Source: Copromyces sp. CBS 386.78
Lineage: Eukaryota > Ascomycota > Sordariomycetes > Sordariales > Sordariaceae
Length of the DNA stretch: 49,316 nt
Reading direction: 5' to 3'
Assembly (NCBI GenBank): GCA_030685235.1
Contig: MU839280.1
Coordinates: 1-49,316 of the forward strand
Each line of letters opens with the position of its first letter. Position 1 is the stretch's first letter. Position numbers and translations under genes: made by a program. Shown piece by piece: positions 31,073-42,157 of this stretch. The notes under the pieces are model-generated. The model saw only the letters and a list, made by a program, of their open reading frames with translations, was not told the origin of the DNA and did no database searches.

Positions 31073-32182
31073 CTAAGCTGACAAAACAGCCACAATCGGA
31101 AACAAATAAATCACGATCGTCCACCTCGCCCAGAACCTCCACGTCCGCTCCTCCGCACCCGCGCTCCTCTGTGTGAGCACCCGGCTGGCCACAAACAGCG
31201 AATAGAGCAGAAACGAGGCAGCGACACTGATATCCAGCCGCCAGAACCACGCGCAGACGAGCGTCCAGAGCGGCATCATCAGAGCCAGATGCGCCCGCGG
31301 AACCGCCGCTTCGCCGAGGAAGATGGCTAGTGCCTTTTTGCGCTTCATCGTCTTGTCATTGCCGGAGCCCTCTTGGTGTCCCTGGGGGTGGCGGTGGTTC
31401 TTGTGGTTCTTGAATTCCTGGCAGCCGATGGTGGTGGCGATCAGGACGCTGACGAGGTTGAGCCAGGTCCAGGTGTGGCCGTGCGGGCTGCTGCTGGTGG
31501 TGGTGAGGGCGATCTTGAGAGAGGCAGAGTTGATGTACCCGAACGAGATGCCGAGGATGATGTCGCGAACGAAGGGCTCGTTACCTCCACCGAGGTCGTT
31601 GTAAATAAAGGTCATGAGGTGGATCATGAGCCCTTCGTGCCAGACGCCCAGAAAGTGGTTGAGGACGAGGGTGATGGGGAGCAGGATGAGATAGGCGCGG
31701 CGGATCTGCTCGGGCGTCGTGATGGTCTTGCCGGAGGGCTTGTTGTTGTTGATGCGTCCCTCGGCGATGGACCCATCCCGAGGCCGCTGGTTGCCGAGAT
31801 GAAAGATGAGCAGAGCGTAGAAGCTGAAGAAGTAGGTGAGCGGGAGCCTAGCGAAGACTCGAGAGAAGGCGGGGCCGGAAGTCCCGCGAAGATGGACATC
31901 TGCGAAGGCGGCTGTGATGCTGAAGATGGCGTTGGGTAGCGTGGCAGTGAAGAGGTCATCTTTGGTGAAGGCCCAAATCACTTTGGCGACTGCTGTCACG
32001 TTTCCGAAGAGATGGCCGGCGGAAGGACGAGGGAATTGACCCTGGACGCTCTCATCGCCCTTTGCCACGGTCACTGACTCAGATTTGTGGTTCCCCGGCC
32101 CAGCACCGAAAAAGGAAAGCAAACTTCTGAGTGTGGGAGATCTCGACTCCGTTGGTAAGTGAGCGGGAGCGTGGGAGGCCAT
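31073..32182 (-). CDS. UbiA-like integral membrane protein (terpene-cyclase-like), motifs degenerate
   Basis: Single exon, 369 residues with about seven hydrophobic segments. AFTKDDLFTATLPNAIFSIT, NQRPRDGSIAEG, FIYNDLGGGNEPFVRD and the C-terminal TWRFWARWTIVIYLFPIVAV align by eye with fungal UbiA-type membrane proteins related to the fumagillin-pathway terpene cyclase. That family uses Asp-rich motifs to bind diphosphates through Mg2+. Here the first (usually SIAED-x-x-NKPWRPxPSGR) reads SIAEGRINNNKPSGK. The second (usually QDxxDxxGD) reads QEFKNHKNHRH. Both have lost key Asp, so activity is doubtful. No earlier in-frame ATG exists upstream of 32,182. Confidence 0.7.
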   Translation of the reverse strand: MASHAPAHLPTESRSPTLRSLLSFFGAGPGNHKSESVTVAKGDESVQGQFPRPSAGHLFGNVTAVAKVIWAFTKDDLFTATLPNAIFSITAAFADVHLRGTSGPAFSRVFARLPLTYFFSFYALLIFHLGNQRPRDGSIAEGRINNNKPSGKTITTPEQIRRAYLILLPITLVLNHFLGVWHEGLMIHLMTFIYNDLGGGNEPFVRDIILGISFGYINSASLKIALTTTSSSPHGHTWTWLNLVSVLIATTIGCQEFKNHKNHRHPQGHQEGSGNDKTMKRKKALAIFLGEAAVPRAHLALMMPLWTLVCAWFWRLDISVAASFLLYSLFVASRVLTQRSAGAEERTWRFWARWTIVIYLFPIVAVLSA

Positions 32183-33223
32183 GGTGCCCAAGATTACAAG
32201 TAAGAGGGGGGTGGAAAGTTGGGTAAGTGATGAGGAGTGTCCATCTTTGGACGGTTGAGCATCGAATGATTTATACCCGCCGTCTCGGGCTACATCTTCA
32301 TCTTCATCGAGATCAGGTCGTCCCTCGGACAACTATGTCCCATGCTTCGATCTTCGATCTCATGGATGCGGGTCGTTAGCATTGAAGGACTTGTTTCCCA
32401 TTGGATGCTATCGGATGGCGGGTTGCTACGATTTTGTGCGGATCATCCGGGTTGTCGCCGACTCGCCGGACTTCCCGAACGAGTGGGGCTCCCGAGAGCA
32501 CGGGCGGTCTCGTGCCATCAAGGGACCTTGATTTGACGACAACCATGACATGATTGGTATCTGAATATCAGCGATTTCAAGCTTATGATTCACTACAAAA
32601 GATCATCGCTAACGTCGACTGATCGGTTTGATAAAGACCCCAAGCCAACAATGCCCTCATCCCATGAACTTGCAACAATAGGACGACCCTGGAATTTCCA
32701 CTTCCTGCCAAAGAAAACATGCGAGAAATCCGGAACCCAGCGTCGTGCGTACAGGAGAAGGGCAGTCGAACCGGGTAGCTGGAGTCGTGGCTCTCCACGG
32801 ACTAGAGTGGAAGATTTCCTATGGGAGTAGGGGATTTCCGATAATCGGGCTGCCCATGAACGTATTGAGCGGGTTGTTGCACGGGAACCCGACATAACGG
32901 TCGCTGTCTTTGGCGAAATCGCTGTTGGCCCAATTGGTCACTGCTTCATCGACACCGCAGACCGGAATGCGCATGAGACCTGGTGTGGTGATGTCCCTGT
33001 TGTTCAGTTCCTTCAGCGTTGTTGGATTCGAGTTGTAGTCTGGGTAGTCTCCGTTTCTCTTTCCGTTTGACTGCCAAGTTCTAACGGACCTGTTTTCGCT
33101 GAGTTAGCACGTCGCCCCCATTCGGATACAGGTTCTTCAGACCCCAAATCAGCATTTGTTCCCAAGCCTCCTTGATGACATGCTTTGTATCCTCCGAATC
33201 TTCTCAAAATTCCCAACTCGACA
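32183..33223. other. Intergenic region
   Basis: Between the start of the UbiA-like gene and the 3' end of the DUF7136 gene. Short frames on both strands show nothing recognisable. Confidence 0.5.
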
Positions 33224-34153
33224 TTAAGAAGCGGACAACATGAAGATAGCGGTCAAGCTCACAATCGCCGGCCAGAAACCCGGAAAGAGCCGATATCCGA
33301 GACTCTCGGTTGGGCAGACGGTAGTGTTGGTGCCCTGCCGACATGCTACGGCAAAGGCATCAGCAGCCAAAATTGCCGATATGTTCGAAGCTGTTGCGTC
33401 GTTCATATTCGCCCTACAAGGGTTGCTGGGCGGTTGCTCGTCCGTGAGACGTACGCAACGGGATAGGTCGCCAGTTCCAAAAGTGGAAGGATGTTCCATT
33501 TGGAGCTCCTCGGGCGCGCAAAGAGCCACACTCAGTGTTGGGCATACTCCTGGCTCGGCCACAAGATCGGGTGCCTTGGCTCCTTCTTTGATGGTAAAGA
33601 GGGTATTTGTACGGGTGATGTTCCTGCTTGACCAATCCCTCGGGCTAGTGCAGTTCAGCGTGTCAAACACCCAGTAAAGCGAGTACTGCCCTTCTGCCTT
33701 GGCACCGTTGAGCTTGTCGGTCCAGTAAATGAGGTAGTAAGGGTCGCCTGTGATGTTGGTCATGGCCGCGTGCCATTTGTAGGCCAGACCGTGCCATCCT
33801 AGAGATCCGGCGGGTTCTGATGCTCCCCTGGGTCTTGTCACATCGGTGTGGTCCTCCTCAAGCCAGCCATCGTAATCGCGTAATCCCATCTTTCCAAGGT
33901 ACCAAGACAACAAAGGCCGAAATGCAGTTGCATCCTTGGGGTTCTGTAAAGCAAAGATGATGGGAAAGACGGCGGCTGGGGCATATGTGTCGTTCCGCGG
34001 GAAAACGACGTCGAATTCGATTGTAGTTGGATATTGCGCAACGGCATCGTTTCCTTGACTCTGTTGTGCCAATGCCGCGGAGAAAAGAAGGAGTAGAAAG
34101 GCAGTAAGGGAGCCAAAGCGGCTAATGGCCGAGATGATACCGGTGGGTACCAT
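33224..34153 (-). CDS. Secreted DUF7136-type protein, possibly GPI-anchored
   Basis: Single exon, 309 residues. The signal peptide covers residues 1-29 (hydrophobic LTAFLLLLFSAALA, cleavage before QQ). The start of the mature protein (TTIEFDVVFPRNDTYAPAAV, FPIIFALQNP) matches the DUF7136 family of fungal extracellular proteins, whose function is unknown. Several sequons (NDT, NIT, NCT, NIS, NTT) and Cys pairs fit a secreted glycoprotein. The C-terminal ~22 residues are hydrophobic (FWPAIVSLTAIFMLSAS), so a GPI signal or membrane anchor is likely. Confidence 0.8.
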   Translation of the reverse strand: MVPTGIISAISRFGSLTAFLLLLFSAALAQQSQGNDAVAQYPTTIEFDVVFPRNDTYAPAAVFPIIFALQNPKDATAFRPLLSWYLGKMGLRDYDGWLEEDHTDVTRPRGASEPAGSLGWHGLAYKWHAAMTNITGDPYYLIYWTDKLNGAKAEGQYSLYWVFDTLNCTSPRDWSSRNITRTNTLFTIKEGAKAPDLVAEPGVCPTLSVALCAPEELQMEHPSTFGTGDLSRCVRLTDEQPPSNPCRANMNDATASNISAILAADAFAVACRQGTNTTVCPTESLGYRLFPGFWPAIVSLTAIFMLSAS

Positions 34154-36030
34154 GGTGGATGGAACCGTTGAACGTGCCGAGTGGCGGGAAGCAGGTCTAG
34201 CGAAGGATTCTGGGGGGGGACTGTCCGGGACTGAAGTGTGGATTTACAGAAAGGACTGCAAAAGGGCACCAACAAGATATATGCAATCGATAGCGGCTGA
34301 GCCGTACTACCCGACGTCACAATACGGCCCGGACCTCCAGCGAAGGCACTGGCATCTCGTCTCCCGGTTGCGGCGTAGATGTCCCCGAGATTGTTGGCCC
34401 CTGAATGTATGTAACCTAAACGTCAAGCTTTTCTTGTCAGCACGCGTAAAGTCTAGGTTGGGGAAGAGAGCTAAGCCCCTTTTCCATAGATTTCCGGACT
34501 GCCATCTTCAACCTACCGGTACTAGGTAGGTACTGATGCACTTTTCGTCATGCTACCTTCCTACGACCGTTTAGTTCGACGTCGAACTGTTCCATCCGCC
34601 AATATCCAAGCCGCATACGTCTCCGTGCCCTTCTTGAGCATCACGACTCCCACGGTGTAGACCTCGGAGCGTGATCTTGAAACTCGGAGGTCAATTTGCT
34701 CGACCCGGTCACCGCCAGTTTACTCCCACCTAACCTCAGGCTGGCGTCTTGCACATGCTCGGTCCAGGTCCCAGGCCTAGCTTCTCTTCGTTCGCGGGCC
34801 CGAGTGTAACATTCATTGCTGTGTCATCAGCGGCTGGAATTTTGGTGAGAATAACCTCATCCACCTTTGTGTGGAAAGGACCCCTGAAACCAGCCCTCTG
34901 CTACCATTCTGTCTTCTTGGCATCATAGCCCTCTATCTGACAGCAAGAAACAAAATCAGGTAAAAAGGTGCCGTAAGAGACCGGTTATTGAAGGTACGCG
35001 ATTGGGTGAGGTTGATTGTGCGGCTGCCCTAGTTGCCAGGTTCGATGAGATGTTGTTGAGATGTTGTTGTTGAGGCGAGGGACGGTGCGGCCCGGAGCAA
35101 CACCACACTTCCACAGCGGAGAGTGGGGTGACCCTGTCCAATGGTATGGTACCTAGGTAGGCGGGGCTGTTGGCTTGAACCCTTGGTGCTTTTTGCCGGG
35201 CCGTCAGCAGGTGCCCCTGCACGGCCCCTGCAGGTGCACTGTACCTACATACCACTCAGCCACTGCAGGTAACTACCTCTAAAGACAAAAGATGTTCCTG
35301 CCAAAGGAGGACACTTCACTCGTCAAATTTATCCCATTTACGCTTTGCTCAGACGCTTAAATGCTGGCCTCGACCAAAATCTCTCGAAAATATGGTCTGA
35401 CTCCAAATAACGTCAATCAACCGCATGTTTTGCCTTCACAGCTTTATAGCTCAAAAATGGGGCAGTATGCTTGGTTAAACGGCTGAAAATCAGCCATGCG
35501 TCTCATGTCTTCATCTCTGAAGGTGTGGGTTCCAACACACCAGCCACTGTAAAGAGAATGCATGGCAAGCTTGGAACATCATGTGCGAACCGGGCTTTGC
35601 CCTTGGGAGACCGCTCTTGACTTTGCGCTGACATATGATTATGCAGCGGACACCACCCCACGAAGGCAAATCTCTGATGTTGGATGCAAGGAATCCAATA
35701 AAGTAAAGCAAAGCAAAGATTGGCCGGATTTGCTTTACTTTGGTCAAAAGATAAAGAGAAGACTTGGTTGATCCGTTCTGGACTTGCTTTGCGTTGCCCT
35801 TGAAAGCCGCACAACTTCGAAATATTCCTTTTACCAAGGCCTAAGTGTGATAATATGGGTCTGAAAGTAGGGGGTTCAACGTGGCTGTATTGTATTCTAT
35901 TGTGCTGATCTGCACCTGGCTCAATATTTGGCATCTAGTATAAATCTAGTCTCAGTCAGACTCAGCTGGGCCTCCGAAACCCCACTCGCGACCCCACCCA
36001 CTACTTTCTGCGGTAGTAGGTCTAAGCGGG
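34154..36030. other. Intergenic region up to the RIP island
   Basis: Upstream of the DUF7136 gene. It holds a coding-like relic (34,561-34,905), several GTACCTAGGTAG-type short repeats (about 34,515-34,535, 35,145-35,160, 35,240) and a CCCCTGCA-rich stretch near 35,210. Normal composition ends abruptly near 36,030. Confidence 0.5.
34561..34905 (-). pseudogene. Coding-like relic of an unidentified gene
   Basis: On the minus strand one frame reads RGPFHTKVDEVILTKIPAAD and NVTLGPANEEKLGLG. A second frame gives a clean C-terminal block VYTVGVVMLKKGTETYAAWI then LADGTVRRRTKRS and a stop at 34,561-34,563. The two blocks are in different frames with no good splice pair between them, so this looks like a frameshifted remnant. 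Family not recognised. Confidence 0.35.
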
Positions 36031-36081
36031 TTTTACGTTTTTTTACCGTTAATTGTAGAGTGATAAAAAAATTGTACGAGG

Positions 36082-36134
36082 ATTTTATTTTAATCGGAAT
36101 ATAACCTCTAAATCTATTTTAGTTAAAATAAAAT
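36082..36134. repeat. Hairpin repeat (family member)
   Basis: ATTTTATTTTAAT pairs with GTTAAAATAAAAT at 12 of 13 positions. It lies just before the first readable DUF6589 block. Confidence 0.5.
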
Positions 36135-36209
36135 TAACCGCCCCTATTATATCCAACTACTCAATTAATAAATAATTTTAATTAGAGTAAAATATATTAA
36201 AATACTATA

Positions 36210-38935
36210 TCCGATTTATTCGACTTACCCGATATAATAGAACTTTCGTTTTATAAAACGCCCTTTCCGCCTCTACTTAATAACCAATCTATATTTATAC
36301 TTAATTCGCTTAACTTTATATCCGAATTAATTAATTTTTAAATTAGTCCTATTTACTATTCGCCTATTCCGAATTTCGATATTTCGAATCCGATCCTTAC
36401 CTCCGTTTTATATATTCTATTAATTATTCTTAAATTACCGGAATATAATTACGATTCTAATTAATCCCTAGCCTATAAGATTAAAGAGTATTAGTTTCGC
36501 CTTTACCCTAAAAAGGGTATATTAAAATAATTTATTTATAATTAGGTAAAAGTAATTCAAAGTGACAATTAATTATTTAAAACCTATATTAAAGAATTTA
36601 TTAATTTTTTACACAATAAAAACGTACGCGAAATTTTCTTTCGCTAAAGCGTTATTATTTAATTTAAGGATAAGAATAATTCGTACGACGTAGAAATTTT
36701 TAATTGGGAATTTAGTTAGGAATTAATATTTCTCTTCCGAAAACGCAAACCTAAAAAGACGAAGAATAATAAAAATGAACTTAAAAATACCGACTTTAAA
36801 TTTATTAATTTTAATTCCCAACCCGGAGACCCCGAATTATAATATCCCGAACCTGAAAATATTAAAATTATAGATTTATAACCTAATAATTTTAAATTAT
36901 TTTCGTTATTCGTTAAATTTAGCGCTTCTTTTATAATTAGGGTCGATATATTATATAATATTAAAGATTTATATAATATATAGTAGATTTTAAATATTGT
37001 CTGGTAAAGTATAACGTAGCTTTAATTATACGCCTTTTAATTATATTTACTCTTTAAAGGCTTAATATTGTATTAGCGTACTTAATAATTAAAATATAAA
37101 GGCTAAACTCGTTATAACGAATTTACTTCACCTTATATTTATATAATTTTTATAATTCTTATAAATATTCGCGCCCTCTATAATTCGGATTTTTTTTCCT
37201 AAATTATAGGCCTTTATTTACGTATAAACGGCGTTACGAAACGTATTTAAAATATATTAATTAAACTCGGCATTTATACTTTATATAGTAGGATAATTAT
37301 AATTATTAAAACGTTTACTACTATTATAATAGTTAGTTTAGACTTTAGATATTTATTATAATTAAATTAACGTTTTTAGTAAAATTTTAAATACGTTATA
37401 TCCAATCCTAGTCTTATTATTATCTATAATAACTATAATATTTCGATATTATATAGAATTTTAATATTGGTCGATAGGATATTATATATAATTTTACAAT
37501 TTATTTATTAATAAATAGTTCTAATATCCCTGGACCCTTCTAACTAAATTAATTCTAATTTACCATCTAATTTTAAACGAGTTAAATTATTCCTTTACTT
37601 GCCCCGACGCTATATATATTTTACCCTATTATTAATTCTTTTATTATTAAGAAATTATAAACCTTATTTTTTATTATTTATAAATAGGAAGGCTTACTTA
37701 CTTATCCCTTCCCTAAAGTAAAGCGCTATTAAATACCTAAGAGTTTTATTCTTTAAACGCCCGCTATTAACAAAAACGAAGGTAAATTAGCTAACGTTTA
37801 TCGTCTATATAATAAATTATTCTTCGGCTTATTAGGGATAAATTAAAAATAATTCGGCGATAGGCTCTTTTTCGTTTATAGCGACTAGAAAACGATATTA
37901 TTCATCTATAAAATTATATTAATTTAATTAGAGGCGCAATCCAAATACGATTAGAAATAGTAGATAGTATCTATTCTAACCTTCTTCTATATTAAATTCA
38001 ATTTTATTAATTTAATCTTCCGGTATTTCTAGCTTCTAATTAAGTAGAATACTTACAGATTTAGTAGGGCGAAGAATATAAAGTAGTAAAAAACTAAATT
38101 TTATTATAGGTTATAGTTTTTTTATAATATATTCTATTTTAGGATTTTCGCCTTCTTTATATATAACTTTATTAATAATAAATTTTTCGACGCCGGTCTT
38201 CTAAATAGGAAAATTATAAGGGCGGTTATTATAAATACTTTTCAGGTTAATAGCCTATTTTATCTTTCTATATAATTTAATTATATATACGTTAAAATAT
38301 TTACTTTAGAAGGGTATACCAGTAAATACTTTAATAATAGCAATTATATAAATATATAATTCCGTAGCGTTTATTAATATTTATATACCGTTTGGGTATT
38401 TATCGTTCTTATTCGCGCTATTAAATTTAGAAACTACGGTATTCTCTAATAAATAATTAATTTTTTACCCTTCTTTTTCTATAGCGGGAAGAATATAAAT
38501 TATAGGCTTAAGATACTTTATTTTTCATAATTACTACGTTTAGAAATAACCGATTATATATTATTTAAAGCTATCCTAAAGTCTAGATTAGTATAGTATA
38601 CTATAATTAGTAATAGTTAGAAGGAGATCGATCTAATATTAGAGTATATTAATTATTCTTTTATATTCGATATTAAATATTATAAAAATTCTATTTATAA
38701 TATTAAATCTACTTTTATTAAAATATCTACTATTGGGCCTCTTATTATAACTATTCGTAAAATGGTTAAATTGGAATTTAAGCGACTTAATAGTAATAAG
38801 TATATTAGTCCGTCTATTAATAAAGACGTTATTAATTATATTTATAAGATTTATAAAAACGGGTTCGCAATCCGGCGTTATAAATCTTCGGACTCCGCCG
38901 ACTTTAATATACTAAATTTATGATAAAAAGGCCTA
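36210..38935 (+). pseudogene. RIP-degraded DUF6589-family gene
   Basis: Three blocks read as protein, allowing TAA/TAG for Gln: frame 0 at about 36,210-37,540, frame 2 at about 37,755-38,580, frame 0 at about 38,634-38,930. NPSLIIIYNNYNIS (37,404) corresponds to the DUF6589 block with a conserved Tyr-Asp-Asn-Phe/Tyr. PAINKNEGKLANVYRLYN, then FGDRLFFVYSDQKT (37,853), matches the family hallmark with a GNL-like stretch and GDQ-T. EIDLILEYINYSF (38,634) matches its C-terminal helix region. Frame changes suggest lost introns or indels. DUF6589 proteins are of unknown function and are expanded in fungal genomes. Clearly non-functional here. Confidence 0.65.
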
Positions 38936-39519
38936 TATATTTTATTTATAGGAATATTAGAGTAGTTTAATAATAAGGAGGTACGGCCGGAGTACAAAGA
39001 AGATTAAGAATACTTTAATCTTTCCGAATTTAAAGATAATAATCTTTTTATAATTAATAATATACATAATATATCCAATTCTAATAAAAGTAATAGTAAG
39101 CTAATTTAATTAATAACTATCCTAAATTATATATAATTTAATACGCCCTTCTCTTATACTCTTTAGCGAAGGCCTATATTTTAAGGTTTAAAGTAGCACT
39201 TTATCGGTTTCTAATTAATATAAATATAATTTACCCGTTAAACTCCGTACAACAATAGATTTTATTCCTATTAGAATTACTATATAATATTTTACTATAT
39301 TTCCCTTCTTACTATTCTACGGACTTATAAATATAAGCGAGATTTTATTCCGATCGGAATTACTTCTAGCCGGTAAGCAAATAAAGCGCTAGCTATCGGT
39401 TCGTTTACTAAGTATACTATCTTCTTAGTCCGATAATAATTAATAGTATAAATCTACCTTAATTTGCAGTAAATACTATCCAAATTGGGCTCGTATAATT
39501 AAATAAATTATATATAATA

Positions 39520-39900
39520 AAGGTTACTTATTAGTCGTATATATATTTACTGGTATATAAAGATCTACTCTTTCAATTTCGCTAGCCGTTACTATTCGGT
39601 CGTCGGTCTAATACTATAGGATTATTTATAGTAATTAGTAATAAATATTTTAAATAAGCACTATCCGAATTAAATTTAACATAGTTAATTAGTTATTTAT
39701 TAGTTATATATATATTTACCGGTATATAAGGATCTATTCTTTTAATTTCGTTAGCTATTATTATTCGGTCGTCGGTTTAATATTATAAGACTATTTAATT
39801 TATAGTAGTTAGTAACGAATATTTATTTTATTTTTAAATGAGCGTTATTTAAATTAGGTTTAACGTAGTTAATTGGTTTATACGATATAGTTAATTGGTC
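39520..39900. repeat. Tandem repeat, 169-bp period, RIP-diverged
   Basis: The segment from about 39,536 recurs 169 bp later. GGTATATAA at 39,552 and 39,721 and ATTCGGTCGTCGG in each copy anchor the register, and a partial third copy follows. Differences between copies are mostly C/T or G/A. The period is not a multiple of three, so it is probably non-coding. Confidence 0.75.
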
Positions 39901-40149
39901 TATATATTATACCCTTTTCCTACTTTTAATCTTTCTTTCTTTTTTCTTATAATTTCTCCTCTCCTTTTATAACCTTTCCTCTCTTCTTATAATTAATTAG
40001 CCCTTATCCGTTTTAAAGCTATCGATTTTATTAGTAGTATTAAATTAATAATTCCCCTTAAAGTAAAATTTACTAGTAATATACTATAGCGCTTCCTAAG
40101 TAAATCGAAAATAAAGTTAATAAAATACCCTATATTACCGTCCTAATTA

Positions 40150-41000
40150 ACGTTAATTAATTATAGTTACTATAGTATTTACTATTCGAATAATATTACG
40201 ACCCGGTTACGAATAATATTATAGCGGTAGTTAATAATAATTCGAAGTTGGTTATATTAGGGTACCCTAGTTATACCGGGTATTATAATTTAAATACCGT
40301 CCGTAATACTATTTTAGAAATTTTATAATAACCGGATAGCGGAAACTTTTCTTTCGTTATAAGGGATTTAAAAGTATTAATAATAATAGACCGGGAATTC
40401 GTTAAATTCTAAAAGGCTATACTAGTCGGCTAAATATTAATATATTAATCAAATTTTTTTACGACCGGGGTTAAAGCTCTGGAATTTACTACTTTAATTA
40501 AATATAAAAGCTTTTTAGACTTCTATTAATATTTAGATTATAATTATAAATTTTATTTACTTCTATTCTTCGTTTATAATAAAATAAATTTTACTCTTGT
40601 AAAAATTATTATAATAATTCTTATAGGAGTAAAATCTATTTTTTATTTTATTTACTTTAATTAGAATAAAATATACCTTAATTTTATTAAATAGTATTTA
40701 TTACCCGAAATTAAAGTAGTACTTAAAATACGTAACTTATTAAAACCTTTTTAATAAATATATATTAATAAAAAATAGTAGTTAATTAGTTCGGGCCCCT
40801 AGCCAACTTTAAGAAGCTAAATCCCGTTAAAAATTAAAATAGCGTTAAATTTCCGGAATCGTACTAGAAATTATATATAAAAACTATTAATAATTTTAAT
40901 AACTCTAATATTATATATATTATAAAAGCGATTTCCAACGCGCCTTTCAAATCCTTATTAATTTAAATTATAGCGATCCGAAACAGTAACTTTAATTCTC
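40150..41000 (+). pseudogene. RIP-degraded reading frame, family unknown
   Basis: With TAA/TAG read as Gln, frame 0 gives protein-like sequence (YDPVTNNIIAVVNNNSKLVI, then LGYPSYTGYYNLNTVRNTIL and FSFVIRDLKVLIIIDREFV). It lies between the DUF6589 relic and the helicase relic, same strand. It may be the N-terminal part of the helicase gene before an intron, or a separate gene. A hairpin repeat (40,588-40,635) lies within it. Confidence 0.35.
40588..40635. repeat. Hairpin repeat, ATTTTACTC/GAGTAAAAT arms
   Basis: One member of a dispersed family of roughly 45-55-bp inverted repeats in the right RIP island. The 9-bp ends are perfectly complementary and 13 of the first 15 positions pair. Other members lie at 36,082-36,134, 42,107-42,157 and 44,115-44,163, with a weaker one near 42,836-42,882. 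Confidence 0.6.
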
Positions 41001-42106
41001 CTATACCTAAAATCGCCGCCAATAATATTTATTTATACGAAATTATTATTACCAATTTCTTTTTAACTTTATGTAGAATATTTGTATTACCCCGCTACTA
41101 GGGCCCGCCGCGTTATTAATAGAATATTATAAAAGAAAATACTTATATTCGCGGAAGTTACTATATTGATAATTAATTTAGAATATTATAAACCTTTACC
41201 TTCTTTCTATATAAAAGGTAGGGTAAGATTGCCTTAGGCTTTATATGCGTAATTAAGGGCGGTAACGCTCCGATTAACGGGCTATAAGTATTTATAATTT
41301 TGGCGGATATTAATTTTACGCCGGCTAGGGCAGCGGAATAAATTATAAAAATTTAATTAAATATTGTATTTATATCGTTTAAAAAGTACGTTTTTATTTA
41401 ATAGGAGAAGTAAGAGAAGGATTACCCCTATTAATTCCGTAAATTAAATTAGGATAAATTTAAATTATTTAAATATTTCAATTACTAAGCCCGCTATATA
41501 TATTAATTTAATATATTTATAACGTTTAATGCCCTAGTTTATAGCTTAAAATATAATAGCGATTTTAAATATATATTAATAAAATATAATTCGGTTAATT
41601 TTAGAGAGGACCCGTCCCTTTATTTAAATTATAAATTATTAATAAATTTATTAAATAATTTATAAAATTAATAGGTAAAAATAATAATAATTAGACTGTA
41701 TATTAATACTATTTCCTTCCCCTTTTTTTATAAAGACGACGCCCTAATTTGTAAATATATATCGAATTCGAATAATATAATTGAGTGTATTGCCTAATTA
41801 ACGTAGGACTTGGGGTCGGATTAGGAGGCTACTTAGTCTTATATTAAGGACGAAATTGCTAATAATATAATAATTAAATTATTAATCTTTAGGCGATATC
41901 CTTTGTCTAATTGTATTCCTAATAGGGAATTAGTTATTAGGGGGATTTATATACTTAAGAAAATAGTTGAGGATTTTATAAGTAAAGAAAGCGATCCGCC
42001 GGTATTCAATTATAATAAATTTAAATCGATATATAATTAGGTTAATTAGGATTTTAAAAGGAAAAATAAGCGGAACTTCCTCCTATATTAAATTATTAGT
42101 AAATAT

Positions 42107-42157
42107 ATTTTATTTTGATTATAATTAACTTATTATTTATTTTAGTAGGAGTAAAAT
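42107..42157. repeat. Hairpin repeat (family member)
   Basis: ATTTTATTTTGATTA pairs with TAGTAGGAGTAAAAT. All mismatches but one are C/T differences, as RIP on an originally perfect hairpin would leave. It sits just before motif I of the SNF2 relic. Confidence 0.5.

Noticed and set aside
35503..35934. 143-codon minus-strand frame next to the RIP island
   Set aside because: No domain and no coding character beyond openness; part of intergenic DNA.
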